Shown in pieces: positions 48,861 through 61,700 of a stretch of DNA of 64,000 bases. The position numbers and the translations under genes are program-made. A model generated the notes under the pieces. The model worked only from the letters and a program-made list of their open reading frames with translations, ran no database searches and was not told the DNA's origin. This DNA comes from Rotaria macrura (Eukaryota > Rotifera > Eurotatoria > Philodinida > Philodinidae), in NCBI GenBank assembly GCA_900239685.1, contig OENT01000433.1, positions 53,685-117,684 of the forward strand, written 5' to 3'. Numbering within the stretch: the stretch's first letter is position 1; every line of letters starts with the position of its first letter.

Positions 48861-49646
48861 ATTGCGGACATTTTTTTCTTCCAATCAAAGAAAAATATCC
48901 GCAATGTGGAAACAGGGGGGGGGAGAGACAAAACTAGTCGCAGAATGGAAAATGTCCGCATAGCAGAATCAGGGGGGGGGAGAGAACAAAGTGTCCGCAT
49001 TATGGAAATAAGACAAAATTTATTAGGTGAAAAAAATATACAGGAAAACCAGTTATGATAAATATTTGAACATCTAGCTTTTGGTAGGATCATAATCAAG
49101 ATCATCTTTGTCAGTGGTATCGAATAACTGAATGCACCGATAAAAAGTTGGTTGCAATCTCTTTTTATAACCACTTAGATCCAAGAAACCATTTAAATAT
49201 TCTTCCTTCGCTTGAATTAATATTTTATCATTTCTCACTGATTTGGCTTTTCTAGGATCGGTTGTTCGTTGTTGAGAGTCTTCTTGCTTAACTCGAACCA
49301 TAATAGATTCTTCTGATTCCTGGACATATCTTATCCAAGCCCACAGATAGAGCACATGCTTATAAAATGACCTGGATCATTCACTCTGAATGACATGAAG
49401 CGAACAATCTTAGAGAATTTTGAACCAGCTGATATTGTTTAATAGAGCTATCTTCATGGATCATGTTTAAATTTCAATTTCGTTTGTTTCCATAATGCGG
49501 ACACTTTCTTCTCTCTCCCCCCGCCCTGATTCTGCTTTGCGGACATTTTCCATTCTGCGACTAGTTTTTTCTCTCACCGCCCCCCGCCCCCCCTGTTTCC
49601 ACATTGCGGACATTTTTTCCTCCAATTAAGAAATAATGTCTGCAAT
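48861..49646. mobile_element. 786-bp element with about 150-bp terminal inverted repeats and G-runs
   Basis: Left arm 48861 to about 49015 and right arm about 49485-49646 are reverse complements: ATTGCGGACATTTTTT...GTGGAAACAGGGGGGG...CTAGTCGCAGAATGGAAAATG...AAGTGTCCGCATTATGG is found in order in both. TGTCCGCA recurs at intervals within each arm, and two runs of eight to nine G lie in the left arm (C-rich counterparts in the right). The 470-bp centre holds the open frame at 49074-49355. No known transposase motif. It looks like a non-autonomous element that carries or captured an exon. Confidence 0.85.
49074..49355 (-). CDS. Unidentified open frame inside the TIR element
   Basis: About 94 codons of charged, protein-like sequence (WAWIRYVQESEESIMVRVKQ..., KEEYLNGFLDLSGYKKRL..., ending DDLDYDPTKS) to a TAG stop. 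There is no ATG at its 5' end: the frame runs back to an AG acceptor-like CATTTTATAAG, so it reads as a terminal exon. Composition and lack of stops suggest real or recently real coding. No family recognised; the upstream exon was not found within the element. Confidence 0.4.
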   Translation of the reverse strand: MLYLWAWIRYVQESEESIMVRVKQEDSQQRTTDPRKAKSVRNDKILIQAKEEYLNGFLDLSGYKKRLQPTFYRCIQLFDTTDKDDLDYDPTKS

Positions 49647-50083
49647 CAAGAAAACACGATCACAAAGAACTTGTTAGACAAGTGCATTACTTAATTGCCA
49701 ACTATATCCTAAACCACAGAAAAAAAATCAAACAAAAACAATGTGTACTGTGTTAGTAACTATGTGACTACATGAGTTATTATCGAAATAATAATTTACT
49801 GACATATCTATGAATTATTCTACTTCTACATTTCAAAACAAAATAATATTTCATGATTCAATCGTTTCTCAATGATAAAAATCAACTTCCTAATTTTATC
49901 AATCGTAATCGATTTCATCGAGTATTTTCTCTGGACAATCTATAGCAGGTTTATGAAAGTTGATAATTTATGATAAAAACAGTGTTATTCGTTTACAATC
50001 CTCAGAAAAATTCAAATTTCAAAATCATTATATGTTTTGTTTTACGCTCGTAACAACGAGAATGTGGAGAAATTCTGAACTAT
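49647..50083. other. 3' flank of the multi-zinc-finger gene
   Basis: May contain a last exon of the minus-strand zinc-finger gene: after a CTATAG acceptor near 49942, a short acidic stretch CPEKILDEIDYD followed by TGA is readable, but I could not match its phase to the preceding exon. Otherwise AT-rich. Confidence 0.35.
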
Positions 50084-53000
50084 TTATTCTTCGTTATTTA
50101 CCGTATACCATGGAGAACTTGACGCAAATGAACAATGACTACATTTGTATGAATAAGATGCATTATTTTGATGGAAAGATTTATGATGATCATATTCGAG
50201 AATAGTCGTTGATATGTACGGACAATAGATGCAGTAGTAAGTTCGTGAATTTTTTAACTGTTGCTCAACAAACGATCTTCTCAAAACTGTTTGTCTGATT
50301 GAATAATCAGCATCACGTGCGTACTAGATTAAAAGAAAAGAAAATGCATAAGAATAATTTTCAAAAATTTCTTTTTTGTTTTTCATTTAAATTACATACG
50401 CGACAACGCACTAAATTATTTGAAGAATTTGTTTTTGCATGTTTTTTTGCCATGTGTACAATGATTTTGGCTCGATATCGATGATTATAACCACATGATG
50501 AACAATAGTAAAACACATACTTCTTAATATTAGCTTTCAATCGATGAAGATAAATATGTTCTTGTACATAGTTCTTATTTACTGTTCGATATGAACATTT
50601 CGTGCATTGATACAACGAAACAAGAAATTTCCCATGAGACTTTCCTTGTTGAGACTACAAATATGGAAGCAAAACGAACAGGCAAATGAAATCAAAATCT
50701 ATCATTCAAATATAAATTAACATTTACTTTTTGAATTTTTGAACACATATGCTTATCTAATTCCTGAACTTTCGACGAATGAAATGCGCAATCCATACAA
50801 GTAAATACTCGTTTAGGTTTCATGATTGATATCTTATTTGGTATAGTTACAATGAGTGGTTGTGACGATACTTCTACTGCAGATGTCGATGTATAATTAT
50901 CTGGTCGAAGACGATCGAAGATACATTGTTCAAATTCAGATTTATCTTTTATTTTTTCCCATATCGATCTTTTTAAATCTTCCCATTTAATTTGACGGAA
51001 ATCGGTAAAACGAGCTAAAACTTTTTTTGAAACAACAAAACCAAACGTACGTTCGTATTCTTCATAGGTTTTTTCAGCATCTTCACTTGACATTTCATAG
51101 TAACCATTTAAATTAGGTTCTATTTTATGTCGTGCTCGTATATGACGTAAACAATCGGTACGCCAATTAGTACGATAAAAACAGTATGGACAACGGTATG
51201 GTTTAAATGATGGACGTGATGATGACGTTGATGATTTTATTGTGTCAGGCACGGATTTATCCATTCGATCTTCTTCAAATACGATAATCGAATCTTCTGG
51301 ATGATCATCAACCAAAATGGGATTTATGTCGGTTGATTTAGGTTCAATCATTAATAATGCCGCTGCTTCATCATCAGTAACATCGACTGTACGTGCATCG
51401 GCTATACTTATTTTTAAATCATCATCGTCGTCGTTAACTTCCACATCAGTTTCATGTTTTAATTGATTATTTATACTTGACATGGTTGCTGATATAAGAC
51501 TGTCGATTTGTGGTACATATTCTAAATAATGGAAATTACGATTTTTTAATAGTTCATCATCCGTAGCTTCATGCATTGTTTTATGATGACGTTTAACATC
51601 ATAACGCCAACGATATCCACGATAACATAGTGAACAATAATATAAACGATTTGGATTAAAATTTGGATGCATAGAAAATTTTTGATAGACTATATTTGAT
51701 GAATTTGCGATTTGTTGTGAATTTGTTTCTGATTGTATTAAGTTTGTATGAGTATTATTTTGTTTGTTTATTTTTGTATGGTTTGCTTCGATATGTTGTT
51801 CAATATATCGTGGATGATTTGAACGAAATTGACATAAAGAACACTGGTATTGATGTTTAGAATCATGACGATTATGTAATTTTGTATCATAAGCACGTTC
51901 TCTCATGTAGGCATTTATTGTTTGTTCAGCTTCTTCATGAGATAGTTGTAAGACTTCGAAATTTTGATTTGGGTGGCGTTTTTTAACGTGACACTATGGA
52001 AAAAAAGGTATGTATATATACACATTTGTAGAGTTATTTATTCAGAAAAAGAGATTGGAAAATATGCATGCATCCATGTGAGCAATTAATATTTTAAACT
52101 ACACGAGTTTCAAGAAAATTAATAATTTTTAGAAGACGGATAGATTTGAAGGTGTGTTACTTTGAGGAGAGAGATCATCTAGTAGGTAAAGTATAGATTT
52201 CGAAGAATGACTTGTACGGATATATGTCGTGATTGAAGACAGAGATTCATAAATCAGACAAAGTGGTGGGAACCGATTTGGGTGTGGAAACGTAAAATAT
52301 ATGCTTAAGTTTATCTTTATTGAAAATGAGGTCATATATACACTGTTTTTCACAATGCCATCGGAAATACTGCCTTTTTTAGTGAATAGTACAGGTCGAG
52401 ATAAACTTGTCAATTCCCTTCAGCTTCAGTTGTATTCGGTTAATTGAATATTACTTTTTTTCTATATTATAAAAATCAGCATAATACAAATAAGTAGGTT
52501 ATTTTTAATATCTATAGTTTTATCATCGGATTTAATTTCTTTCTTTAGTCGCTCATATATATACATATGATTATGTTTTAGTTAAATGATCATTTTTCTA
52601 TATTTACTCCTCGTGATTTTCAATTTACATTAACTCTGTACATTCTTTAATGTTTTAATCATCTGCATCTAAAATACCTGAATATACCATCGAAGATTTG
52701 CACGCCAACCACAAATCGAACACATGAACGGTTTAATATTAATGTGTGTTGCAATATGAAGTTTAAGTTTAGTTAATGTCGGTGAACTAAAAATCATCAT
52801 TGAAAAAGAAAAATACGATCGAAAAAGTGTACAAATCGGTCTTACGAATGTTCACAATGTGGACATTGAAACTTTTTGAAAGATTTTGTAAATGTATTTC
52901 TATTGTTTTGTGCTGATTCAGATACATTATTAATTTCTTGCTGGTATTTCCAAAGACTTGATGTCAAAAGAAAAAAATTACAATTAGGTTCTTGTTTTCA

Positions 53001-54364
53001 AGTGAATAGTAAATAAGAAAAAACATTTTTCTTACGCATCATCTTCATCGTCATCTATATCTTCTTCAATCATAATCATGTCATCATTTCCATTTGGAAG
53101 AACTTCACCATAGGATTCCACATTATCAATTAAAAGTGCTGATAAACCATGATCATTATTATTATTATGATTGTTATTATTATTATGATTATTATTATTA
53201 TTATTATTATGAATGGCATCTTCTTGTGGAAACGAAGAATAATTTCTATGGCATTGTATTTCATGTTGTGAAATATCTTTGAGCCAAGGTGTTGTATATG
53301 AACAATATTTACATTGATAGTTTTTTGTCATATTTTCAACGGTGGTTGTTGGTATACCGGATAGAGACGGAGGCAAAGATTTAACTTTCAGACGAATTTT
53401 ATAATGTCCTGTTGCCGATGGTGGTAATGGTACATTTGTATCAAGCTTTCCAACGTAACGACCGGCTTGGGCATGACTTATTTCATGTTTTCGACGTATA
53501 TGTGCTGTACAATCATGAAAATTCTATTCGATTCAAAATTGAAAAGAATTCATAAAAGAAAAGTACAGAGTTCTGTTTTGTTTCACTATACTTTATAAGT
53601 TAAATGACATATTCGACATTGAAAATTCTTTTGAATCGGTTGTATTGCTGAAGAATAAAACGATGGTGCTGGAAGAACAGGTGTTGGATTGATTAATTTT
53701 GGTGGACTAGTTGTACTTTTTGGTGCTATTGGTCGTTGGGAACTAATAGTTGGTTGTGCAAAATTTTCATTACGAATTGGATTAGACTATAAATCCAGTA
53801 GGAGAGAAAGAGAAACAAGTTCTTCTCTTTTCTTAAAGAATCAGTAGAAATAAAAGGAACCAACCTCGATAAATCTTCGATCATTTTTATCTGCTGTAAT
53901 GACACGATTCCAAAAATGAATAGAACCTTAAGAAACCAAAGTAAATATAACAGATTTATAAAGAGTTTTTTAAAAGAGACCTGGATCGACATTTGATTGT
54001 TTAAATATAGGCAATGATTGCCGTGGTGCTTGAGAAATAATCTTCCGAACAAAACATTCTTATAGTGAAAAAGAAATAATTTATGCTTAGAAGCATACTT
54101 GATGGCTAAATGCTGGTTTACGTCTTGATCGTTTTTCACTTGATAGATTTTTAGGTGGTGCTTCACTTTTATTTGCAGTTTCTAAATATAATCAAAAGAA
54201 CGAAGCTGTGAAACAAAGAAATGATTGATGATGTCTGTAAACAAACCTTCCCCATGTGCTTCATTTAAATGGCTAATTAATTCCGGCAAACTTTTACCAT
54301 TGAAACTACATTCGGGACAAATAAATGCTGTACCGTCTGTATCGACGGTATTATCCATCATCAT
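50084..54364 (-). CDS. Large multi-C2H2 zinc-finger protein (12-13 fingers), 11 exons
   Basis: Probable DNA-binding nuclear regulator. Exons: 54364-54247, 54181-54099, 54041-53981, 53927-53866, 53786-53592, 53523-53036, 52956-52846, 52786-52678, 51993-50728, 50654-50400, 50323-50084; 2988 nt, about 995 aa, all phases closing. Finger cysteines start at about residues 16, 165, 244, 367, 395, 460, 529, 677, 808 (lacks the second His), 848 and on through three more; the last (YKCSHCSF) is truncated by the stop. Several fingers are split by introns: YK/NFHDC, CEHS/SPTL, and WYIQ/CHVKKRH. Between fingers lie an Asn/His-rich tract (53151-53212), acidic runs and a long linker. Start at the first of three ATGs is tentative; an upstream 5' exon is possible. 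Resembles REST-type arrays in finger style, but I assign no orthologue. Confidence 0.85.
53151..53212 (-). repeat. ATT/ATG-type trinucleotide repeat coding for Asn/His tract
   Basis: On the plus strand the stretch is ATT-rich with GATT interruptions; on the coding minus strand it reads AAT/CAT codons, giving runs of up to seven Asn broken by His within the zinc-finger protein. Length is probably variable. Confidence 0.9.
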
Positions 54365-56018
54365 TTCTGTTTGGTTATTTTTCTTATCTGAAATAGAACT
54401 TACAAAAGTAAAACAGACTTGACCGTCGACAAGATTACTGTCTCTCTCTCTCACTTTCCATACGATGACTGTGTGTGTGTGTGTGTATCCTTTCGATGTC
54501 TATCATTAGACGAAGAAGGAAAAAAAGAAGAATAGACGTATGTGCGTCATGTTGGGAGAGACAGACAAAACAACAAGCCATGCAGTAGGAGATAGATTAT
54601 GTATTGTGAATGTTTTTTCTTGGTAGCGGACAGAATAAGCATGGGCAAGTTAATATAACTTTCTTATTTTTATAATTCGTTTCTTCTTTTCAGAAGGTGA
54701 ACATGAAATGAAAAAGATGTTTGTATATTCTTCAGTGTACAGATTGTTCGTACTGTTTTAAGTAAACGACACACACACACATACCTTGGCAGTTACCTCG
54801 GTGCTTTTTTTTCTTTCCCTTCGTATGCAGCATCGAACGAGCATAGTTAGAATGTCTACCAAGGTTCGCGCGCAATGTGTTCTGGCACGGCCGACAACTA
54901 TCGCAGCTTGCTTCGACGGGAAGCAACATCGTCAATTTCTTGCCTGTTCTTCCTTTCTGCTTTTGGGAAGAGAGTGCAACTAAGGGCATATGCACGACTT
55001 AACTATAGATGCTGCCTGAAGAATGAAAGCAAGTACTCATGCCCAACATCATATAATGATGATAGTGATGATGAGGATGAAAAGGAATAGCAGTAATAGT
55101 ATTGCTGTCTCTGTAAAGGAAAAAAAAGAGCGCATGCAAAAATAATGGACTTGGCCAACTGTTTTTTTTTCACCAGAAACAAAAAAGCACTCATAAATCA
55201 TACACACGAACCAAAATTTGACAGTATAAAACGTTGAATTAAATCAGTACAAAAGATAGAAGTTCCAATCAACTCAACGAAACAAGGAACTTTATTCATC
55301 GATCGATTATTCGAACTGGCCACAGAAAAAGGATGCATGCAGACAAAATGAAGAACAATACTATCTACATCATGTCACCTTTCTATTTTGACCAATCTGC
55401 TTCTTCCTCTCTCTCGTTCTTTCCTCATTTTCTACGACTTCCTGCGCCCTCATTTCATTAGATCACATGTCCTTTAATGCTGAAGAAAAAATAGAAAAAA
55501 TATTCCTTTTCCTATCATAAATGATAGAATCCATAGAATAGGTTTTTTTGATTATTCAAGTATTGTTTTATTTTCACCTACTTAATTATAGAAACTTATT
55601 TATTTGACTACATTGTATTATTTTATCTTCAAAGGAAAGCGAGTAAAACAAATCAATAATAAATACTATCCAATGAAAACGACGCCAAGTCATTATAGAA
55701 TCACTGGCTTAAAATAATAAGAATAGTACTAGCTTACGTGATGTGTATTTATTTTTTCGCAGAAAAATGCATTCATGGTATTTTTTTTTCGAACGAGCAA
55801 CGATTGTTAGTGTTATAACCCTTGCTATAGTGGGTTGTTTACTAAATGAATTCTTCTCTTTTCCCCTACCCTTTTATTCGTTCGCCCATCTCCTAGATTG
55901 CTGCTGCTGCTATTACTATTCTATACTGGTGCGTATGCCGAGGAAGAGAACACGTCCGCTCGCTTGCAAGGATAGAAGCGCACAAACACGCACACACATA
56001 CACGCACACACATACACG

Positions 56019-56054
<36 letters not shown>

Positions 56055-57863
56055 CTTAAAGCCAATGCATTTGTTTGCCCGTTCATCACATAGTATGGAC
56101 GGACGGAGGAATAGATGGATAGACGAGAGGAGAATATAAGCGAACGAAGAATCGAACAACGATTATCATCTTCTCAGATGCTTCCCGAAAGCAATGGTCG
56201 ACAGGCTGACTGCAAGCGTGCATACGGCGTCAGCTTTTCTCTTTTGTCTGTCCGTGTTCTCGACACAGGTAGATGTGAGAATGAGTGGGTGTATGTGCTT
56301 GCTGCGAAAGAGAAGAACAGACGAATGAAGCAATGGCTGATAGTTAGTCTACTGAGAGAGATCGGGAGAAACGATTGTAACCAGTAGCAATACAGACCTT
56401 TCACTTCATGATTGCGTGATCAAGTAAAGCGATGCTGTACTTCGTATGAATGTATGAACTGTAAAGAATACTATTTGAAATAGTAACAAGTTGAGTGTCA
56501 CGGAAAACTATTCAAATAAGTAGCATTTATTTAGTTTTCAATCTTTTAATAAAACTAAATCTTTATTCTATATTCGATTAGAAATTTTTCTTGAAAAACT
56601 ATTGTTCTTTCTTTTCTTATATGTATGTACACAAATGCATATAATTACATTTCGAAATATGTTTTTAAGATAGAATATCCTGCATGGCCTAATGACAATA
56701 TTCATCTATTGTTGACAACAAAAAGATTATCTAAATCTATTCATGGTTCTAAAGAGTTTCAAACTAATTTTTTTAATTGATATCGTATATTTGAAATTCA
56801 AAAACGACACATAACTCCTCTGATGTAGTATACATAAAATTTATTGTGATAGTTGAAGAATCTATTAAAAAATATAGTTGTATTAATGTCAGCCTTTCTT
56901 CATTTGAAAAGTTTAACTTTCAATCAAGTTTTGCATACGTTTTTCTTTGCTTATTATGATTCCTTCCTTTTATTTTCTTGAAAAACAAGTTTTGACCCAG
57001 AATATGGATAAAAAACCTTGTTTCATTTACTCATTTCGATATAATATCTCAAAAAGTATGATGTTTTCAGAACCATGAAAATATTTTCTTTTCTTTTATA
57101 CTCTTTCACGTTTTTGTATAACGGACGAAGATGTCGTATTATAACCATGGATAAAGACGAGCAAAAAAATTGGGAATACTAGTATTTCTGTAATCAAGGT
57201 CGTAAGGTATTTAAATGATCTTGATATTTTGAAGTGTATAAATATTGAACTTTCATTTTTCTATCCGATTTCTTGACAATACACTGATAACATGAATGAC
57301 ACATTTAAGAAATTTCTTGTCTAATTTCTTTCTTACACATTGCAATTAGCTTAACATCAAGAACACAACAATTACTACTTCATATAGAAGAAAGAACAAC
57401 ATATAGAAACTCCATAGGCAGCAGATTGCATCTTGGAAATAGTTAGAATAGTTAGAATCGTATGCTCATAGGTATAAAATCTTTGTTTCTATCGTGCCAT
57501 GTCTAGATAATCGAAGTAGAGAGAAAGTAAGAAAAAAAACGATTCTTTAGCAAAATTGCCCTGAGGCATTACTAATCATAGTAACCAATGTATTGGTATT
57601 TTAAGTTATTTCGATTATTTGGCATTCAAGGTCACTTTTTTCTAACAAAATTTGCATTCATTAGAAATTAAACGTGCACATAGTTTGTTTTTTATTATAA
57701 ATAAAATTCATCGTCGTCATCAATCTTTTATCGTTCTTAGTGACAATGTAGTTATTCGATGCAATATATAGAGAAGTAAAATAGAGAAAAAAAAGTAGAA
57801 TAATCAAGAAGAGTACTCCAAATGCTATGAAGTCGAAAGAAAAGAGGAGAAATTCTTGATGAA
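54365..57863. other. Intergenic between the zinc-finger gene and the DltE-like SDR
   Basis: Includes GA- and GT-rich microsatellites near 54438-54487, possible 5' exons of the zinc-finger gene (a frame at 54790-54995 minus has scattered Cys/His but no clean finger), and the CA/TA repeat at 55981-56054. The part 54440-56400 is somewhat less AT-rich, and overlapping open stretches there follow simple-sequence DNA rather than genes. 56400-57863 is featureless. Confidence 0.5.
55981..56054. repeat. (CA)n followed by (TA)n microsatellite
   Basis: CACACA units with CG/TA interruptions run into TATATA. This creates long open frames of His/Thr or Val/Cys that are not genes. Confidence 0.95.
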
Positions 57864-58709
57864 TTAATGCTTTTGATTTTGAAATACTTTCTTCATATTA
57901 TCGTTGAATTTAATGAAAAATTGATCACTATCTTCACGGGATTTCATTTTTCTTGCTTCATCTGAAAATTTATAACCAATTTCCTGTTCACCTTTTAGTA
58001 AACGCTCAAATGTTGCTTGACAATATTCATCAAGTGGCTCACCAAATGCATGGCTGCCACCAAGATTTGTTTGCACGGCTGGTGGTATTATTTCATATAC
58101 TTGAATATTTTTAATTTCGTTCATTAATTGATACCGAAGACTCATGGTAAAAGAATGCAAGGCAGCTTTTGTTGCACAATAAATTGGTATTGGTGCCAAT
58201 GGTACAAAAGCTAAACCCGATGACACATTAATAATTGCTGTAGTTGTTTTCATTTGTCGAAAATGTCTAATAAATAAATGAGACAAATGCATTGGAGCGG
58301 ATACATTTATGTGAATTTCTTGTTCGCGCTCTTGCCATGTGATGTCATCTGTAGCTGTTTCATTTGGAATGAACGGAGCACGTTGCTGAATACCAGCATT
58401 ATTAATCAAGATATTTGTTTGAGGATATTCACACGTTATCCATTCATATAAAGCTTGTCTGTCGTCGACTTTTTCAGCATCATTAACGTGAATCACAACT
58501 TTTTGCTTTCCAATTTGATTTAATTCTTGAGCAGCTTCTTTTAATTGTTGTTCGCGACGGCCGGTAATGATTACATTCGCTCCTGCTTGAACAAAACATC
58601 TTGCAAGACCAAGACCGATGCCACTAGAGCCACCAGTTATGAGAACAGTTGAAGATGGAATATCGAAGGGTTGTAAATAGTGCTCGTCTGCCATATCGTC
58701 TTTAAGCAA
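57864..58709 (-). CDS. Intronless short-chain dehydrogenase, DltE-like
   Basis: Classical SDR of 281 aa in one exon. Cofactor motif TGGSSGIG at residues 25-32, GRRE at 50-53 (basic residues after beta-2 suggest NADP), NNAG at 103-106, active-site Asn135, Ser163/164, Tyr177 and Lys181 (YCATK), then the PPAVQT loop. The strings NNAGIQQR, GLAF.PL...YCATKAALHSF, IPPAVQTNLGG, PLDEY and EIGYKFS are characteristic of the bacterial DltE/DltE-like SDR family, by recollection of that family. It is the only long single-exon gene in a window where all other genes have many introns, which with the bacterial-type signature suggests horizontal acquisition. A second in-frame ATG at residue 6 is an alternative start. 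Substrate unknown. Confidence 0.93.
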   Translation of the reverse strand: MLKDDMADEHYLQPFDIPSSTVLITGGSSGIGLGLARCFVQAGANVIITGRREQQLKEAAQELNQIGKQKVVIHVNDAEKVDDRQALYEWITCEYPQTNILINNAGIQQRAPFIPNETATDDITWQEREQEIHINVSAPMHLSHLFIRHFRQMKTTTAIINVSSGLAFVPLAPIPIYCATKAALHSFTMSLRYQLMNEIKNIQVYEIIPPAVQTNLGGSHAFGEPLDEYCQATFERLLKGEQEIGYKFSDEARKMKSREDSDQFFIKFNDNMKKVFQNQKH

Positions 58710-61700
58710 TTAGAAAAATACTTCAATGTGTGCAAGAGGAGAAAAAAAAATTGTGCAAGTACAAAAAGAAAAACTAGTGTCACGAACGTACTCTTACATG
58801 TAATGTTTTTGAATTACATGCTAGTAGTTTCTCTTTTCTTGTTCTATGGTATTTATTCTATGCTACCATGTGTACTCATTTTTTCTTCTTCTTTAGTTAG
58901 ACGTTGACAAGCAGTGGCTTATGTGGTAAAAAAATTTAGAAAACAAAGCAAATATTTATTGTGAAGCGATATTTTTCGATCTTATGTAATTGGGGGGCGG
59001 GGAGAGTTATTTTTATTGTTCGTAACCTTGTGAAAAATGAGTTTCTTTGTTTTGTCACTGGTTTTCTAGCTGCAGCACATTAGTAAAAGAAAGGTAATAT
59101 CTTATTTTTGCTGTCTCTTTACTTACGAATATACTAATCATCTTAGTGATTAAGTATTAAGAAAAAAAAATCATTCCTACATAGTATCGTAATCCTTAAA
59201 TAAAAAGAAACTCGTGATCATTGCAAATTTATTCTGTGACAGAAATTTTATGCCTCTTTTTGCTAATGAAATAGATCTTTGACGAATACGTTTCGATCTG
59301 CTTTTGATAGTGAGACTATTATATTATGCAATTAGAATGTTACTGTTTCATATATTAAATAGTATGTAGTGCACCTAAACTTTTTGTCAATTGATAGAAA
59401 TTCAATAAGATGAATATGATTCGATTGTTAATTTTAACCACAAATATGGTTGAGTGATGAAAAATAGATAAATCAACTTAGGAAAAGACAATTCAAACAA
59501 GCAGCATATTTTTGGAACTATTTATGCAAAGTAGTTTGAAGTCTAGATGATTCTTTTTTGTAGTCTAAACAGTATTGTAAGTGAAAGAACATCGAAGTAT
59601 TTCGAACGATTTAATAGGAAGCATGTGTGCCAATCAAAACATGCAATATTTTAAGTAACTTATGTGATCATAATTAGCTGATATCAGGATTTTACGACAG
59701 AGATAGAACAAGCTAAACATTGATGAGCTTGGGTAAAAATTACAAATCATACTTGATCACGTCAGTGATTATTTTGTGATCATTGAACTAAAAATTTGCT
59801 GAAGTATCACTTCGTTTTTAACGCGAGAAAAATTGAAAAAGCATGGTTCGCGTGAAAAATGAGAAATGAAAATTTTATGAAAAGCAATTTCTTTTTCTGT
59901 GCCATTTCACGAATCAATAAATATATTTCTTTTAACTTTTATTTTTCCCGATTATTGAGTTTGGTAATTTTTCAAATTTCTTATCTTTTTCATGATGAAA
60001 ATAATTTTAATCAATTATTTCTTTTTTTGAACATTATGTTCTGTTCTATTCTAGATATATATGTATCTCACTTTATCAGTACATGAATCTTTTTGTTTCA
60101 TTAATTTCAAGTTTTATTTGAACGCTGCTAACCAATGGCACAAATAATCCATAGAAAAAAGTATTAATTTTCTGTGCTCGTGTTGAAAAAAATCTGATTT
60201 AACGAAACTAATGTGAAATTGATCTCGTTCTTCAAACGTTTGACATTTGATCGAACTATTGTGTTATGAACAAATACCATATTGTGTTCTCAGTCAGAAT
60301 ATTTTTCTTCCTTTTCTTCCACAAATATTGAACCCTTTTAATTTTGAATAGGCCGTAAGATTTTAAAAATGCTCGTTCCAGAACTGCTTATCGATTGTTT
60401 CCTTGTTGTTTAGCTTGCCCCTTTCCCATTACAGGTTGGAGGATGAAAAGAAACCAAAGACAAGTACGACAAATAATTCGCGACCATCGAACGTATCACT
60501 TTAGAAAAAACGATAATGCATGAATATAGTCTTGATAGTGTCACGTTCATATTTCTATGAGTTATACATTGACGACTACTGAATCTCTAAATAGTTCTAC
60601 ACTTCTCATCAAACTAACTCAATTCATGCTTTAGCTTTCACAATCATTTGGAAAATTGTCGGTTAGCAGTATTGATAACGGACAAGGCATATATACAAAA
60701 ATAAAAGAACGATCTTTTTTAATTGATAACGAAATGGTCATAATTGTAACGCTTAAAAACCGTTGCTGACATTACAATTGCTTATATTATATTCACTGTT
60801 AAACGGCGACAACGATGTCATCAACAATATATTGAAATCAAATCAAATCATGTATCTAGGTTTCAGACAACTCGATCACAGTACGGTCAGCCATTAAACT
60901 AGTTAACAGAGTTTTATTACTTCGACTTTCTGTCTTAGCAACAATCACTCGACGATAGATTTTAATACTTACAAAAAACTTGAAGAAGACCTGTTTTTCG
61001 AGAAAGAGCCTCCATTGTTTTATTTGAAGAAATGTAAACAATTGTAGACCCCGAGCTCTTACAAAAGTTTTCTATGTCTGAATGAAAAGCTTGAATAAGA
61101 ATAGTGCTACAAATCAAATTTAAATTGAGATTTCTCCCATACGAAGACTACTAGCCGAGTGTCATAAAAGAACTCTAGCTGTTTTCCAAACGTTAACCGA
61201 CTTCAATACAAAAACAAAATAATTTGAAGAGATATAAAGCTGACTGATAGAATGATAAGTGACTATTTCAACTGGCAGAATACTAATCGAAAGTTTTAAA
61301 CTCTATGTTAACTTCTGAAATACCGATCAGTATTCATTTTGATCACTAATTTCCAAACTCTTTTACAAAACAGAGTTCTGTTGAAATCAGAACCGAAATC
61401 ATTACTGTCAGGTATATCAATCTTTCCTCCTCATCCATCGTGTTCAGTTTAGATGAATACAGTTGGGTTGATATGATAATTCATAAACTGAGTACTATCG
61501 TAGTTGGAAAAGCATCGTCTCAAAAAACTTGATAAGAAAAATATAAATATGATGCTTTACGAGAATGAGAGCAGCTTGTTTACTTTGTTTGTACATGGTA
61601 GCACGACAGCAATAGTATTTTACTCTTTGATGTAATTACTAAGCTATACGATTATAGTGCTAGATTATATGATGTTGCAAAAATTCATGGCATACTGACA

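Noticed and set aside
48851-49174. 107-codon minus-strand frame
   Set aside because: It reads through the left inverted-repeat arm and its G/C-runs in another frame than the exon-like one at 49074-49355.
53094-53282. Tyr-rich plus-strand frame
   Set aside because: Antisense reading of the Asn/His codon repeat in the zinc-finger gene.
55743-56404. Overlapping open frames on both strands, up to 116 codons
   Set aside because: They run through the CA/TA microsatellite and give His-Thr or Val-Cys repeats; no splice context or family motif.
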